A stretch of 64,000 bases of DNA from Kluyvera sp047971185 (lineage in GTDB: Bacteria; Pseudomonadota; Gammaproteobacteria; Enterobacterales; Enterobacteriaceae). The notes under the pieces are model-generated. The model saw only the letters and a program-made list of their open reading frames with translations, did no database searches and was not told the origin of the DNA. Position numbers and translations under genes: made by a program. The stretch lies in contig NZ_JBKDZH010000033.1 in assembly GCF_047971185.1 (NCBI RefSeq), positions 62,001 to 126,000 of the forward strand, read 5' to 3'. Below, in pieces: positions 8,570 through 17,048 of the stretch (within the stretch, counting starts at the first letter, position 1; each line of letters opens with the position of its first letter).

Positions 8570-9622
8570 TCAGCGGTGTCCGTAAACGCGCGGGCGCGTG
8601 TAGTAGTCGATCAGCGGTACGGTGATGTTAGCCAGCAGCACAGCAAAGGCCACGCCGTCCGGGTAGCCGCCGAAGCTGCGAATCAGCCATACCAGCAGGC
8701 CCGCTAGCGCGCCAAAGATCAGACGCCCACGGTTGGTGGTCGAGGCGGTCACCGGGTCGGTCAGAATAAAGAAGGCCCCCAGCATCGTCGCGCCAGACAG
8801 CAGATGCATCTGCGGTGAGACGACGTTATCCGGGTGCAGCAGCCAGCCGATCGTTGAACAGACCGCCAGGCTGAGCAGGAAGCTGACCGGGATATGCCAG
8901 CGAATGGCTTTTTGCCACAGCAGGAACAGGCCGCCAGCGAGATAGGCGATGTTCACCCACTGCCAGCCCACCCCGGCTAGCGCGCCGTGATAGATAGCGG
9001 AACTCAGAATACTGTCCACAGAATGACCGGCATGACGCGCGGTTTTGAAGGTATCCAGCGGCGTCGCCTGGCTGATGCCATCAATCCCCAGCTTCAGCGC
9101 ATTCATATCCTGACCTGTAGCGGTTTGGCCGGTGAAGATCATCTGCACCGCGTCCATCAAGCCCGGCGTCGCGGCGGCAACCCCGTGCGGCGGCAGCCAG
9201 GACGTCATCTGCACCGGGAAGGAGATCAGCAGCACCACGTAGCCAATCATCGCCGGGTTAAACGGATTCTGCCCCAGGCCGCCATACAGCTGCTTGGCGA
9301 TGATGACGGCAAAGACGGTGCCCAACACCACCATCCACCACGGGGCGAAGGGGGGAATACTGATGGCCAGCAGCAGGCCGGTCAGCAGCGCGGAGTTATC
9401 GGCCAGCGTACGGGAAATGTTCTGCTTGCGCAGACGCAGCACCAGCGCCTCGGCGAGCCAGGCGCTGGCAATTGCCAGGATCAGCTGAATAAAGGTTCCC
9501 CAGCCGAAAAACCAGCTCTGCACCAGAATGCCGGGCAGGGCGGCGACGATCACCAGCATCATGATCCGCGATGTCTGGCGATGGTTGTGGGTGTAGGGGG
9601 AACTTGCGATCTTGAAAACCAT
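8570..9622 (-). CDS. rsxD: Electron transport complex subunit RsxD (FMN-binding)
   Basis: The 350-residue polytopic membrane protein of the NqrB/RnfD family carries a covalently bound FMN. The attachment threonine is Thr187 in ISQATPLD, at the same position as in E. coli. GLGQNPFNPAMIGYV near residue 116 and LSGATMLGAFFILTDPV near residue 275 are conserved family segments. It passes electrons through the membrane between RsxC and RsxG. Its ATG directly abuts the rsxC stop codon. Confidence 0.96.
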   Translation of the reverse strand: MVFKIASSPYTHNHRQTSRIMMLVIVAALPGILVQSWFFGWGTFIQLILAIASAWLAEALVLRLRKQNISRTLADNSALLTGLLLAISIPPFAPWWMVVLGTVFAVIIAKQLYGGLGQNPFNPAMIGYVVLLISFPVQMTSWLPPHGVAAATPGLMDAVQMIFTGQTATGQDMNALKLGIDGISQATPLDTFKTARHAGHSVDSILSSAIYHGALAGVGWQWVNIAYLAGGLFLLWQKAIRWHIPVSFLLSLAVCSTIGWLLHPDNVVSPQMHLLSGATMLGAFFILTDPVTASTTNRGRLIFGALAGLLVWLIRSFGGYPDGVAFAVLLANITVPLIDYYTRPRVYGHR

Positions 9623-11866
9623 TTAATCCTCGTTAACGGCCTGAGCGGCTTTCCTGGCTTGAACACGGGCAATAGCAGCCGCTACCGCGGCCTTGCGTGG
9701 ATCGTCGTTGGCGGCAGGCTCGCTGATATCATTTTGTGCGGCTTTTCGCGCTTTGGCGCGGGCGATAGCAGCCTCGACCGCCGCTTTACGCGGGTCAACG
9801 GCTTCGCTGTCGTTAGCAACCGGCGTCGCGTCAACTGACTGCGCGGCTTTGCGCGCTTTGGCGCGGGCAATAGCGGCCTCGACCGCGGCTTTACGCGGGT
9901 CAACGGCTTCACTCTCGCTAGCAGCCGGTATAGCATCAACGGGCTGGGCGGCTTTGCGTGCTTTAGCGCGGGCGATAGCGGCCTCGACCGCCGCTTTACG
10001 CGGGTCAACGGCTTCACTCTCGCTAGCCGCTGGTGCTGCATCTACCGGCTGGGCGGCTTTGCGCGCTTTGGCGCGGGCAATAGCAGCCTCGACCGCCGCT
10101 TTACGCGGGTCAACGGCTTCACTCTCGCTAACCACCGACTCAGCATCAACCGGCTGGGCGGCTTTGCGCGCTTTGGCGCGGGCGATAGCGGCCTCAACCG
10201 CCGCTTTGCGCGGATCGGCGACTTCACTTGCGCCCTGACGTTTCTCAGCCTGAGCGGCGCGAGCCTGCGCTTTACGCGCTTCGCGTGCGGCGGCAACGGC
10301 GCTGTTATCCGGCCGTGCGCCAGCCTGAATAACAATCGGCTGCGTTGCCTGCTGCTGCTTTTCGCGCACCCGCGCCAGCGCGGCGTGAATGGCGTCCTGG
10401 TCTTTGGCGGCAGGCTGTACGGCGGCTTTTTTATGACGTTCTTCGCGGGCCGCTTTCTCACGTTCAAGACGCTGCTGACGCGCTTCAAAACGCGCTTTGG
10501 CTTCAGCCGCGCGCTGTTCTTCCTGGCGGATGGCGCTGATTTCTGCTTTTTCCTGGCGGAAATACTGCACCAGCGGAATACTGCTCGGGCACACCCAGGC
10601 GCATGCGCCGCATTCAATACAGTCCGACAGGTTATGCGCGGTGGCTTTATCGTGCTGCTGGCCTTTGCTAAACCAGTAAAGCTGCTGCGGCAGCAGGTCG
10701 GCCGGACAGGCGTCGGCGCAGGCGCTGCAGCGAATGCAGCCTTTTTCCTCTTCCGGCTCGCCCATTTCTGCGGCTGACGGCGCCAGCAGGCAGTTGGTGA
10801 TTTTCACTACCGGGACGTCAAGCCATGGCAGGGTAAAGCCCATCAGCGGGCCGCCCATAATCACCATCTGGTCACTGGTCGGGCAGAAACCTGCGTGGCT
10901 CAGCAGATGTTTTACCGGCGTGCCGAGGCGCGCCCAGACGTTGCCCGGCAGGGAGACGGATTCGCCGGTGAGGGTCACCACGCGCTCGGTCAGCGGCTCA
11001 CCGTCAACCACCGCGCGCTTCACGGCGTAGGCGGTGCCGACGTTTTGCATCAGTATGCCGATGTCCGAAGAGCGTCCGCCGTGCGGCACCTGTTTGCCGG
11101 TCAGAATCTGCGTCAGCTGTTTCGCGCCGCCGGAGGGATATTTGGTCGGAATGACCCGCAGGCTGATGCCGTGGCAGCCCGCCAGCACCGCACGCATCAT
11201 TGAGATGGCCTGCGGTTTGTTATCTTCGATGCCGATCAGTACCTGCTCGGGCTGCAGAATATGCGCCAGAATCTGGATACCTTCGACAATTTGCGCCGCG
11301 CAGTCCTGCATCAGACGATCGTCGGCGGTAATGTACGGCTCACATTCGGCGGCGTTGATGATCAGCGTATCAATTTTATCGCCGCCGCCGCGCAGTTTGC
11401 TCCCCGTCGGGAAGCCCGCGCCGCCTAAACCGGCGACGCCAAACTGGTGGATTCGCTCAATCAGCGCTTCGCGGCTCCGGTTTTTGTAGTCGTGCCAGCC
11501 GTCGCGGGCCATCCAGCGGTCTTCACCGTCGGCCTCAATGATGACGCTCATTTCCGGTAGCGCAGAAGGGTGCGCGGTGGCGTGGGGCTCAATGGCGACA
11601 ACCGTGCCGGAAGTGGGCGCGTGAACGGGCAGCATTCGGCCCCAGCCGCGGGTGAGCGGCTGCCCACGCAGGACGCGATCGCCGGGTTGAACGCACAGTT
11701 CACCTTCGGCGCCAATGTGCTGCTTCAGAGGAATGACAAAACGCTGAGCCAGCGGGATCTGGCGCAGAGGCGTCCCGTTGGACTGCGTTTTCATTTCAGG
11801 CGGGTGAATACCCCCGTTGAAATCCCAGATTTTGTCTTTTCTGAAGGCGGAGAATAGCTTAAGCAT
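9623..11866 (-). CDS. rsxC: Electron transport complex subunit RsxC (NADH/FMN/4Fe-4S)
   Basis: The 747-residue peripheral subunit has an N-terminal biotinyl-like region, an NADH/FMN-binding domain with GLGGAGFPTGSKL at about residues 146-158, and two 4Fe-4S sets, CIRCSACADACP and CIECGACAWVCP, between about residues 370 and 430. A charged Ala/Lys/Arg/Glu coiled region follows. The last 200 residues are six tandem copies of a unit beginning DPRKAAVEAAIARAKARKAA. E. coli RsxC (about 740 residues) also has such a tail. The subunit is the electron entry point of the complex. It overlaps rsxB by eight bases. Confidence 0.96.
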   Translation of the reverse strand: MLKLFSAFRKDKIWDFNGGIHPPEMKTQSNGTPLRQIPLAQRFVIPLKQHIGAEGELCVQPGDRVLRGQPLTRGWGRMLPVHAPTSGTVVAIEPHATAHPSALPEMSVIIEADGEDRWMARDGWHDYKNRSREALIERIHQFGVAGLGGAGFPTGSKLRGGGDKIDTLIINAAECEPYITADDRLMQDCAAQIVEGIQILAHILQPEQVLIGIEDNKPQAISMMRAVLAGCHGISLRVIPTKYPSGGAKQLTQILTGKQVPHGGRSSDIGILMQNVGTAYAVKRAVVDGEPLTERVVTLTGESVSLPGNVWARLGTPVKHLLSHAGFCPTSDQMVIMGGPLMGFTLPWLDVPVVKITNCLLAPSAAEMGEPEEEKGCIRCSACADACPADLLPQQLYWFSKGQQHDKATAHNLSDCIECGACAWVCPSSIPLVQYFRQEKAEISAIRQEEQRAAEAKARFEARQQRLEREKAAREERHKKAAVQPAAKDQDAIHAALARVREKQQQATQPIVIQAGARPDNSAVAAAREARKAQARAAQAEKRQGASEVADPRKAAVEAAIARAKARKAAQPVDAESVVSESEAVDPRKAAVEAAIARAKARKAAQPVDAAPAASESEAVDPRKAAVEAAIARAKARKAAQPVDAIPAASESEAVDPRKAAVEAAIARAKARKAAQSVDATPVANDSEAVDPRKAAVEAAIARAKARKAAQNDISEPAANDDPRKAAVAAAIARVQARKAAQAVNED
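9629..10222 (-). repeat. 105-bp tandem repeats encoding the RsxC tail
   Basis: The DNA unit that reads GCTTTACGCGGGTCAACGG on the plus strand recurs with a spacing of 105 bases (about 9781, 9886, 9991, 10096, with variants near 10201 and at the 9.65 kb end). This gives six 35-residue protein repeats in frame. The core is almost invariant at protein level, and the linkers (PVDAAPAASES, SVDATPVANDS and others) vary. Because the period is a multiple of three, gain or loss of units would keep the frame. Confidence 0.93.
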
Positions 11867-12431
11867 GGTGTTCCACAGGAATATTTCGTACCGGGATCGT
11901 TTGCAGGTCCCATTTCCAGCTTGCGGTGGTCGTTTCTACCGGGCGTAACTCAATGCACTGAGTCGGGCACGGTGCGACGCACAAATTACAGCCGGTACAC
12001 AGATCGCTGACTACCGTGTGCATGGCGCGCGTGGCGCCAATAATGGCGTCCACCGGACAGGCCTGGATGCACTTGGTGCAGCCGATACAGTTGTTTTCAT
12101 CAATAACGGCCAGCATACGGGCTGGCTCGGGGGCCGCATCGCCGCCGATAGGCTGCGGATCAACGTTCAGCAGCTCGGCAATTTTTAGCATGACGGCTTC
12201 GCCGCCGGGAGCGCAGCAGTTAATCTTTTCCCCGTTGCTCACCGCCTCAGCATAGGGGCGACAGCCGGGATAGCCGCATTGGCCGCACTGGCTTTGCGGC
12301 AGCAGCTCATCTATTTTTTCAACTACCGGGTCGTCCTCAACGGCAAAACGGCGCGAGGCGTACCCGAGAACGACGCCAAAAATCAGCCCTAACAGGCTGA
12401 TTGCAGCGACAGCAATCCAGAAGGTCATCAT
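11859..12431 (-). CDS. rsxB: Electron transport complex subunit RsxB (ferredoxin)
   Basis: The 190-residue iron-sulfur subunit starts with a membrane helix (WIAVAAISLLGLIFGVVLGYA). A four-cysteine motif follows with SQCGQCGYPGC at about residues 48-58, then two ferredoxin 4Fe-4S sets, CIGCTKCIQACP and CTGCNLCVAPCP. It transfers electrons within the Rsx complex at the cytoplasmic face. Its start overlaps the rsxA stop by one base, and its end overlaps rsxC by eight. Confidence 0.96.
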   Translation of the reverse strand: MMTFWIAVAAISLLGLIFGVVLGYASRRFAVEDDPVVEKIDELLPQSQCGQCGYPGCRPYAEAVSNGEKINCCAPGGEAVMLKIAELLNVDPQPIGGDAAPEPARMLAVIDENNCIGCTKCIQACPVDAIIGATRAMHTVVSDLCTGCNLCVAPCPTQCIELRPVETTTASWKWDLQTIPVRNIPVEHHA

Positions 12432-13012
12432 TACAACTTCACCAACCCACTAAAGCCCATAAAGGCCAACGACATTAAACCCGCGGTGATTAACGCAATG
12501 GCGTTGCCGCGGAAAGGGGCGGGAACGTCGGAAACCACCAGCCGCTCGCGAATGGACGCGAAAAGCACCATCACCAGCGAGAAGCCCACGGCGGCGGAGA
12601 AACCGTACAGCGCCGACTGCAGGAAGTTGTGGCCGAGGTTGATATTCAGCAGCGCCACGCCCAGCACGGCGCAGTTGGTGGTGATCAGCGGCAGAAAAAT
12701 GCCCAGCAGGCGGTACAGCGCCGGGCTGGTTTTGCGCACAACCATCTCAGTGAACTGCACGACCACCGCGATGACCAGAATAAAGGCCAGCGTCCGCAGG
12801 TAGACTAAATCCAGCGGGATAAGGATCCAGGTATCGATAAGCCAGGCGCAGATAGACGCCAGCGTCATGACGAAGGTCGTCGCGAGCCCCATTCCGATAG
12901 CGGTTTCCAGTTTTTTGGAAACGCCCATAAACGGGCACAGCCCAAGGAACTTCACCAGGACGAAGTTATTTACCAGTACGGTACCGATAAAGAGCAATAA
13001 ATAATCAGTCAT
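12431..13012 (-). CDS. rsxA: Electron transport complex subunit RsxA
   Basis: The 193-residue membrane protein is the NqrE/RnfA-family homologue of RsxE and the first gene of the rsx operon. LGLCPFMGVSKKLETA near residue 24 and PLITTNCAVLGVALLN near residue 107 carry the cluster-binding cysteines of the family. The start at 13012 (MTDYLLLFIG) matches E. coli; an ATG nine codons upstream is not supported. The operon order rsxA-B-C-D-G-E-nth is as in E. coli. Confidence 0.96.
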   Translation of the reverse strand: MTDYLLLFIGTVLVNNFVLVKFLGLCPFMGVSKKLETAIGMGLATTFVMTLASICAWLIDTWILIPLDLVYLRTLAFILVIAVVVQFTEMVVRKTSPALYRLLGIFLPLITTNCAVLGVALLNINLGHNFLQSALYGFSAAVGFSLVMVLFASIRERLVVSDVPAPFRGNAIALITAGLMSLAFMGFSGLVKL

Positions 13013-13089
13013 CATTCGACCTGTAACAAAAAAAGCCACCTATTATCTGACAAAGCGCCTCGCGCGACAACAGGTTAACAGTGGGGTTA

Positions 13090-13530
13090 TTACGCGTGAG
13101 CAAAGGTGCGTTTAACCCGCTGCGAACGCTTGAGGTACGGCACAATCAACGCGGCGGCCAACAGAGGAAGCAGCAGCTGGCGGACGGCCAGGTCGTCGGA
13201 AATTGGCGAGAACGCAAACGCTTTAACGGCCAGCAGCACGCCAATCATCAGCCAGATAATGTAGTGCTTAGGTACGTTACGACGGCGCTTAAAGAAGGCA
13301 ATGGTCAACCACAGGGTGTAATACCACATGGCGATAAACGACAGGAATGACAGCCCGAGAAACAGACTGTTACTGCCGTCCATCTCTTTGACCAGCGCCA
13401 GCGTATGCGGATTGAGCAGGACGTAGCCAAACTTTCCCAGCGTGATGGTGATGCTTAAAAGCTGCACGAGCAGCCATGCTAATGGGGCAAGCAGCCATCC
13501 GCCAATACGTTCTGCAGAATTATCTGACAT
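13090..13530 (-). CDS. ydgK: YdgK, DUF2569 inner membrane protein
   Basis: The 146-residue product has four hydrophobic segments: WLLAPLAWLLVQLLSITI, LFLGLSFLSFIAMWYYTLW, YIIWLMIGVLLAVKAFAF and LLLPLLAAALIVPYL. It matches E. coli YdgK of the DUF2569 family, whose function is unknown. It lies between cnu and rsxA in the E. coli order. A basic cytoplasmic tail (YLKRSQRVKRTFAHA) ends the protein. Confidence 0.9.
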   Translation of the reverse strand: MSDNSAERIGGWLLAPLAWLLVQLLSITITLGKFGYVLLNPHTLALVKEMDGSNSLFLGLSFLSFIAMWYYTLWLTIAFFKRRRNVPKHYIIWLMIGVLLAVKAFAFSPISDDLAVRQLLLPLLAAALIVPYLKRSQRVKRTFAHA

Positions 13531-13611
13531 TATGTCTCCTGAAAATCAGCGCCAGTCATGGGGAAAATACAGGTCGAGGAGTATAAGCAACTGGCGCTGA
13601 GGAAAAAACTA

Positions 13612-13827
13612 TTATTGCACGAATCGCCAAACGTTCTTCGGCACCTGGCCGACATCGTACAGGCGACCGCCAGAAACCAGCTCAGCGCGACGGTGGTCGG
13701 CGGCGCGGTACATGTTGATCAGCTCTTCGGTGTTGGTCAGGGAATAGTTGAGGTGGTCGTACAGTTTTTCAAGATTGTCCAGTGAACTGACTTTGCGGAA
13801 CTTTAATAAATAATCCAGAACGGTCAT
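13612..13827 (-). CDS. cnu: Cnu, Hha-family nucleoid modulator
   Basis: The 71-residue all-helical protein is nearly identical to E. coli Cnu (YdgT), a paralogue of Hha that binds H-NS/StpA and an oriC sequence and tunes silencing of AT-rich or horizontally acquired genes. Diagnostic segments are TVLDYLLKFRKVSSLDNLE and YRAADHRRAELVSGG. A possible -10 element TATAAT lies at 13840-13845 on the minus strand. It is the last gene before an inserted glucosidase gene; in E. coli blr is adjacent here. Confidence 0.95.
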   Translation of the reverse strand: MTVLDYLLKFRKVSSLDNLEKLYDHLNYSLTNTEELINMYRAADHRRAELVSGGRLYDVGQVPKNVWRFVQ

Positions 13828-14076
13828 TTGAGGGCATCCATTATAATGTTAAAGCTCACCATACACCGGGCTCCACCGGGTAAAGGGCAGAACACGATAC
13901 GGTTAATGCGGCATTTATAGCCAATGTGTTTATCGACATCCGTTTTAATAGAGAGTTCAGCGCGTCCGGCTCAACCTCGATGGGATATTATGGATTATTT
14001 GGCTAATAGAAATGAATTACAATGACAGAAAATGTGCTTATTGATTTCGCCCCAAAATTAGTGCGTTTTTAAGCAG

Positions 14077-14100
14077 TCAGGGCGCCGCCAGACGCCCTGA
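14077..14100 (-). terminator. Hairpin after the phospho-glucosidase gene
   Basis: TCAGGGCG (14077-14084) and CGCCCTGA (14093-14100) form a perfect eight-base stem just downstream of the glucosidase stop. No T-tract follows on the minus strand, so it may protect the mRNA end or terminate weakly. Confidence 0.45.
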
Positions 14101-14111
14101 AGGGGAAGGGA

Positions 14112-15482
14112 TTACCGTTTTTCGCCGCGGCTGGCGATCACCTCTTTGTACCAGAAGAAACTCTTTTTACGTTTACGCGCCAGATTGTTTTTATGGTCGA
14201 CGTAAACAAAACCGTACTGCTTTTTATAACCGTTGAGCCAGCTCAGTAAATCGATAAACGACCACGGATAATAGCCGCGTACATCGGCGCCAAGCTCAAT
14301 CGCTTTTTCCAGGGCATCAATATGCACGCGCAGGAAGTCGATTCGCGGATCGTCAACCACCTCACCATCAATAATCGGGTCAACGGCGCCCAGACCGTTT
14401 TCGGTAATATAGATAGGGATATCGCCGTAGCGCTCTTTGATCATCATGATGCCGTCGGTAAGCCCCTGCGGCCAGATTTCCCAGCCCCATTCGGTATACA
14501 CGCTTTCCGGGTTACGCACGAAGTAGAACAGCCCCTCAACGCCTTGTTCGCCGCTGACTTTTTCCTTCGGCGGCTGGGCGGAAACGGTTTCACGACGGTA
14601 GTAGTTAAGGCCGATAAAGTCGCAACGGTTATTGCGCAGCAGCTCGTCGTCGCCCGGTGCGAAACGCGGCACGCCCCACAGCGCCTGCGATTGCGCCAGC
14701 AGCTCATCCGGATAGCGGCCCCTAAGTACTGGATCGTAAAGCCAGTGGGTATGAATAGCATCGGCTAGTTTGGTCGCAGCGATATCTTCCGAGCTATTGG
14801 TCAGCGGCGAGTGCGGCTGAAGGACGTTCACAAATCCGATTTCACCGTTGATCTGCATTCCGCGGAACGCTTTCACCGCCAGCGCGTGGGCGATGAACAC
14901 GTGGTGACAGGCCTGAATGGCGCGCGCCGGGTTACGAACCGACGGCGGATGGCTGCCGGTGATATAGCCGTGGCCAATAAATACGATGGTTTCGTTAAAG
15001 GTGGCCCATTTTTTTACCCGTGAACCAAAGCGCGAATAGCACAGGCGCGCATACTCTTCAAACGCCTCCGACGTGGAACGCGCTTCCCAGCCGCCTTCAT
15101 CCTGAAGCGCCTGCGGCAGATCCCAGTGATAGAGGGTAATCATTGGCTCAATATTGTGCGCCAGCAGGGCGTCGATGAGATCGCTATAAAACTTCACGCC
15201 GGCTTCGTTGATTTCACCACGGCCTTCGGGCAGCAGGCGAGGCCAGGAGATGGAAAAGCGATAGCTCTGCAACCCCATTTCGGCCATCAGCTGCACGTCT
15301 TCATTGACGCGATGGTAGTGATCGACGGCGACGTCACCGTTGGTACCCTGGTAGGTGGTCCCAGGCTGATGAGAGAAAATATCCCAAATCGACGGGCCTT
15401 TGCCGTCTTCGTTATAAGCCCCTTCCACCTGGTAGGCAGCCGTTGCTGCACCCCAGAGAAAATTTTGCGGAAAAGCAGACAT
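14112..15482 (-). CDS. GH1 6-phospho-beta-glucosidase, stand-alone
   Basis: The 456-residue glycoside hydrolase family 1 enzyme has its acid/base Glu164 in TFNET and nucleophile Glu361 in ITENG. Ser414, Lys421 and Tyr423 in SWLNGYKKQYG have the spacing of the 6-phosphate-binding Ser-Lys-Tyr triad of phospho-beta-glycosidases such as LacG, so the likely substrates are PTS-imported phospho-beta-glucosides. An internal ATG at 15482, preceded by AGGAGT, was chosen over an ATG 18 codons upstream. No PTS or antiterminator gene is adjacent. In E. coli K-12 nothing lies between cnu and blr, so this is an insertion. The exact sugar is not known. Confidence 0.85.
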   Translation of the reverse strand: MSAFPQNFLWGAATAAYQVEGAYNEDGKGPSIWDIFSHQPGTTYQGTNGDVAVDHYHRVNEDVQLMAEMGLQSYRFSISWPRLLPEGRGEINEAGVKFYSDLIDALLAHNIEPMITLYHWDLPQALQDEGGWEARSTSEAFEEYARLCYSRFGSRVKKWATFNETIVFIGHGYITGSHPPSVRNPARAIQACHHVFIAHALAVKAFRGMQINGEIGFVNVLQPHSPLTNSSEDIAATKLADAIHTHWLYDPVLRGRYPDELLAQSQALWGVPRFAPGDDELLRNNRCDFIGLNYYRRETVSAQPPKEKVSGEQGVEGLFYFVRNPESVYTEWGWEIWPQGLTDGIMMIKERYGDIPIYITENGLGAVDPIIDGEVVDDPRIDFLRVHIDALEKAIELGADVRGYYPWSFIDLLSWLNGYKKQYGFVYVDHKNNLARKRKKSFFWYKEVIASRGEKR

Positions 15483-15511
15483 GTAACACTCCTTATCTGT
15501 GTGATAAGGGG

Positions 15512-15562
15512 AGTGTAAAGAGAGGTGATGTGACATGCAATCGGTTTCAGAAACCGGTTACA
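15512..15562 (-). promoter_or_regulatory. Promoter and GalR/LacI-type palindrome of the phospho-glucosidase gene
   Basis: On the minus strand a -35 TTGCAT (15540-15535) and -10 TACACT (15517-15512) are separated by exactly 17 bases. Directly upstream is the perfect palindrome CGGTTTCAGAAACCG (15542-15556), overlapping GAAACCGGTT. That segment resembles the TGAAACCGGTTTCA operator of AscG, a regulator of beta-glucoside genes. Control by a LacI/GalR-family protein encoded elsewhere is inferred. Confidence 0.65.
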
Positions 15563-15598
15563 CGGATGCGATCCGAATCACTTTTTAACGTGTCGAAG

Positions 15599-15742
15599 TT
15601 ACTTTTTTTGCAGTGATGCGGTGGCCGTGGGTTCCGGCGACTTATAGTCGTCGATGTGGTGTGCGACAAACAGCAGAAGAACGGAAAAACCCAGAATAAC
15701 CCAACCAATCAATTCAACAATACGAGACAATACGGAATTCAT
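15599..15742 (-). CDS. blr: Blr, small divisome-associated membrane protein
   Basis: This 47-codon gene encodes one membrane helix near the N-terminus (LIGWVILGFSVLLLFVAHHI) followed by a short hydrophilic tail ending SLQKK. It aligns with the 41-residue E. coli Blr (RLIELTGWIVLVVSVILLGV and HIDNY), a small inner-membrane protein linked to intrinsic beta-lactam tolerance and cell division. It is also in the expected place, next to ydgJ and near cnu. Start ATG is at 15742 and stop TAA at 15599-15601. Confidence 0.88.
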   Translation of the reverse strand: MNSVLSRIVELIGWVILGFSVLLLFVAHHIDDYKSPEPTATASLQKK

Positions 15743-15964
15743 GAGATTTATCTAACAATCCATTGATAAAACAACGCCAGGGCAAGATCTTAGCGCGCCC
15801 GTGCCACAACGCAAGTTTTCTGCGGAATCGATCCCACACATGGTTGTTTATTAATCAATTGGGCCATAATGTTATTAAACTGTTGTACGAAAACATGAGT
15901 TGAGGTGAAATAAGAAATCGATTACAAAATCAGTTACCCCTAAATTCAGAAGTGAGGCTGCAAT

Positions 15965-17005
15965 ATGAGTGACCAAATCCGCGTAGGGTTAGTGGGCTAC
16001 GGCTATGCCAGTAAAACGTTTCACGCGCCGCTCATCAGCGGCACGCCGGGGATGACGCTGGCGGCGGTCTCCAGCAGCGACGCCGCAAAAGTGCGCGCCG
16101 ACTGGCCGGCGGTGAGCGTGGTATCAGACCCTCAGGCGCTGTTTAACGATCCCGGCATTGACCTGATCGTTATTCCGACGCCGAACGATACCCATTTCCC
16201 GTTGGCTAAAGCCGCGCTGGAAGCCGGAAAGAACGTGGTGGTCGATAAACCGTTTACCGTGACGCTGTCACAGGCTCGCGAGCTGGAGAGCCTGGCTAAG
16301 CAGCAGGGGAAGCTGTTGTCTGTGTTCCATAACCGTCGCTGGGACAGCGATTTCCTCACCGTTAATGCATTGATCAATGAAGGTAAATTGGGCGACGTTA
16401 CCTATTTTGAATCTCATTTTGACCGCTATCGCCCGCAGGTGCGCGCCCGATGGCGCGAGCTGGCCGGGCCGGGGAGCGGAATCTGGTACGATTTAGGACC
16501 TCATTTACTGGATCAGGCCGTCAACCTGTTCGGCCTGCCGCAAAGCCTGTATGTCGATCTTGGCCAGCTGCGCCCGGGTGCACAGGCTACAGATTACTTC
16601 CATGCGGTGTTGACCTATCCGCAGCGCCGGGTGGTGCTTCACGGCACGCTGCTTGCCGCGGCGGAAACGGCGCGCTATATCGTCCACGGTACGCAGGGCA
16701 GCTATGTGAAATTTGGCCTCGACCCACAGGAAGATCGCCTGAAAAACGGCGAACGCCTGCCGCAGACCGACTGGGGCTATGATATGCGTGACGGTGTTCT
16801 GACCACGGTGGAGGATGAAGAACGGGTGGAGGAAACCTGGTTGACGCTGCCGGGTAATTATCCCGCGTACTATGCCGCGATTCGAGATGCGCTGAACGGT
16901 ATGGGCGACAACCCGGTGCCGGCAGGCCAGGCGATTCAGATTATGGAGCTGATTGAGCTCGGCATCGAATCTGCGAAACATCGCGCCGCGCTGACGCTGG
17001 TGTAA
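15965..17005 (+). CDS. ydgJ: YdgJ, Gfo/Idh/MocA-family oxidoreductase
   Basis: The 346-residue product has an N-terminal Rossmann fold with GLVGYGYASKTFHAPL, the nucleotide-domain motif VVDKPFTVT near residue 93 with the conserved lysine, and a C-terminal alpha/beta domain. It matches E. coli YdgJ, a putative NAD(P)-dependent sugar or polyol oxidoreductase whose substrate is not established. SD-like GAGG lies just before the ATG at 15965. It is convergent with add. Confidence 0.92.
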   Translation: MSDQIRVGLVGYGYASKTFHAPLISGTPGMTLAAVSSSDAAKVRADWPAVSVVSDPQALFNDPGIDLIVIPTPNDTHFPLAKAALEAGKNVVVDKPFTVTLSQARELESLAKQQGKLLSVFHNRRWDSDFLTVNALINEGKLGDVTYFESHFDRYRPQVRARWRELAGPGSGIWYDLGPHLLDQAVNLFGLPQSLYVDLGQLRPGAQATDYFHAVLTYPQRRVVLHGTLLAAAETARYIVHGTQGSYVKFGLDPQEDRLKNGERLPQTDWGYDMRDGVLTTVEDEERVEETWLTLPGNYPAYYAAIRDALNGMGDNPVPAGQAIQIMELIELGIESAKHRAALTLV

Positions 17006-17019
17006 AGCGGCTGGAAAAT

Positions 17020-17041
17020 CCCGGCAGCGAATGCCGCCGGG
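17020..17041. terminator. Hairpin between ydgJ and add
   Basis: CCCGGC (17020-17025) pairs with GCCGGG (17036-17041) in the 43-base gap between two convergent genes. It lacks a T-tract on either side, so a role as a weak shared terminator is only a guess. Confidence 0.35.
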
Positions 17042-17048
17042 AAGATGA

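Noticed and set aside
9693..10238. 181-codon plus-strand frame with Ala/Arg/Ser repeats
   Set aside because: It is the antisense of the rsxC tandem repeats; its repeats simply mirror the codon pattern of the real gene.
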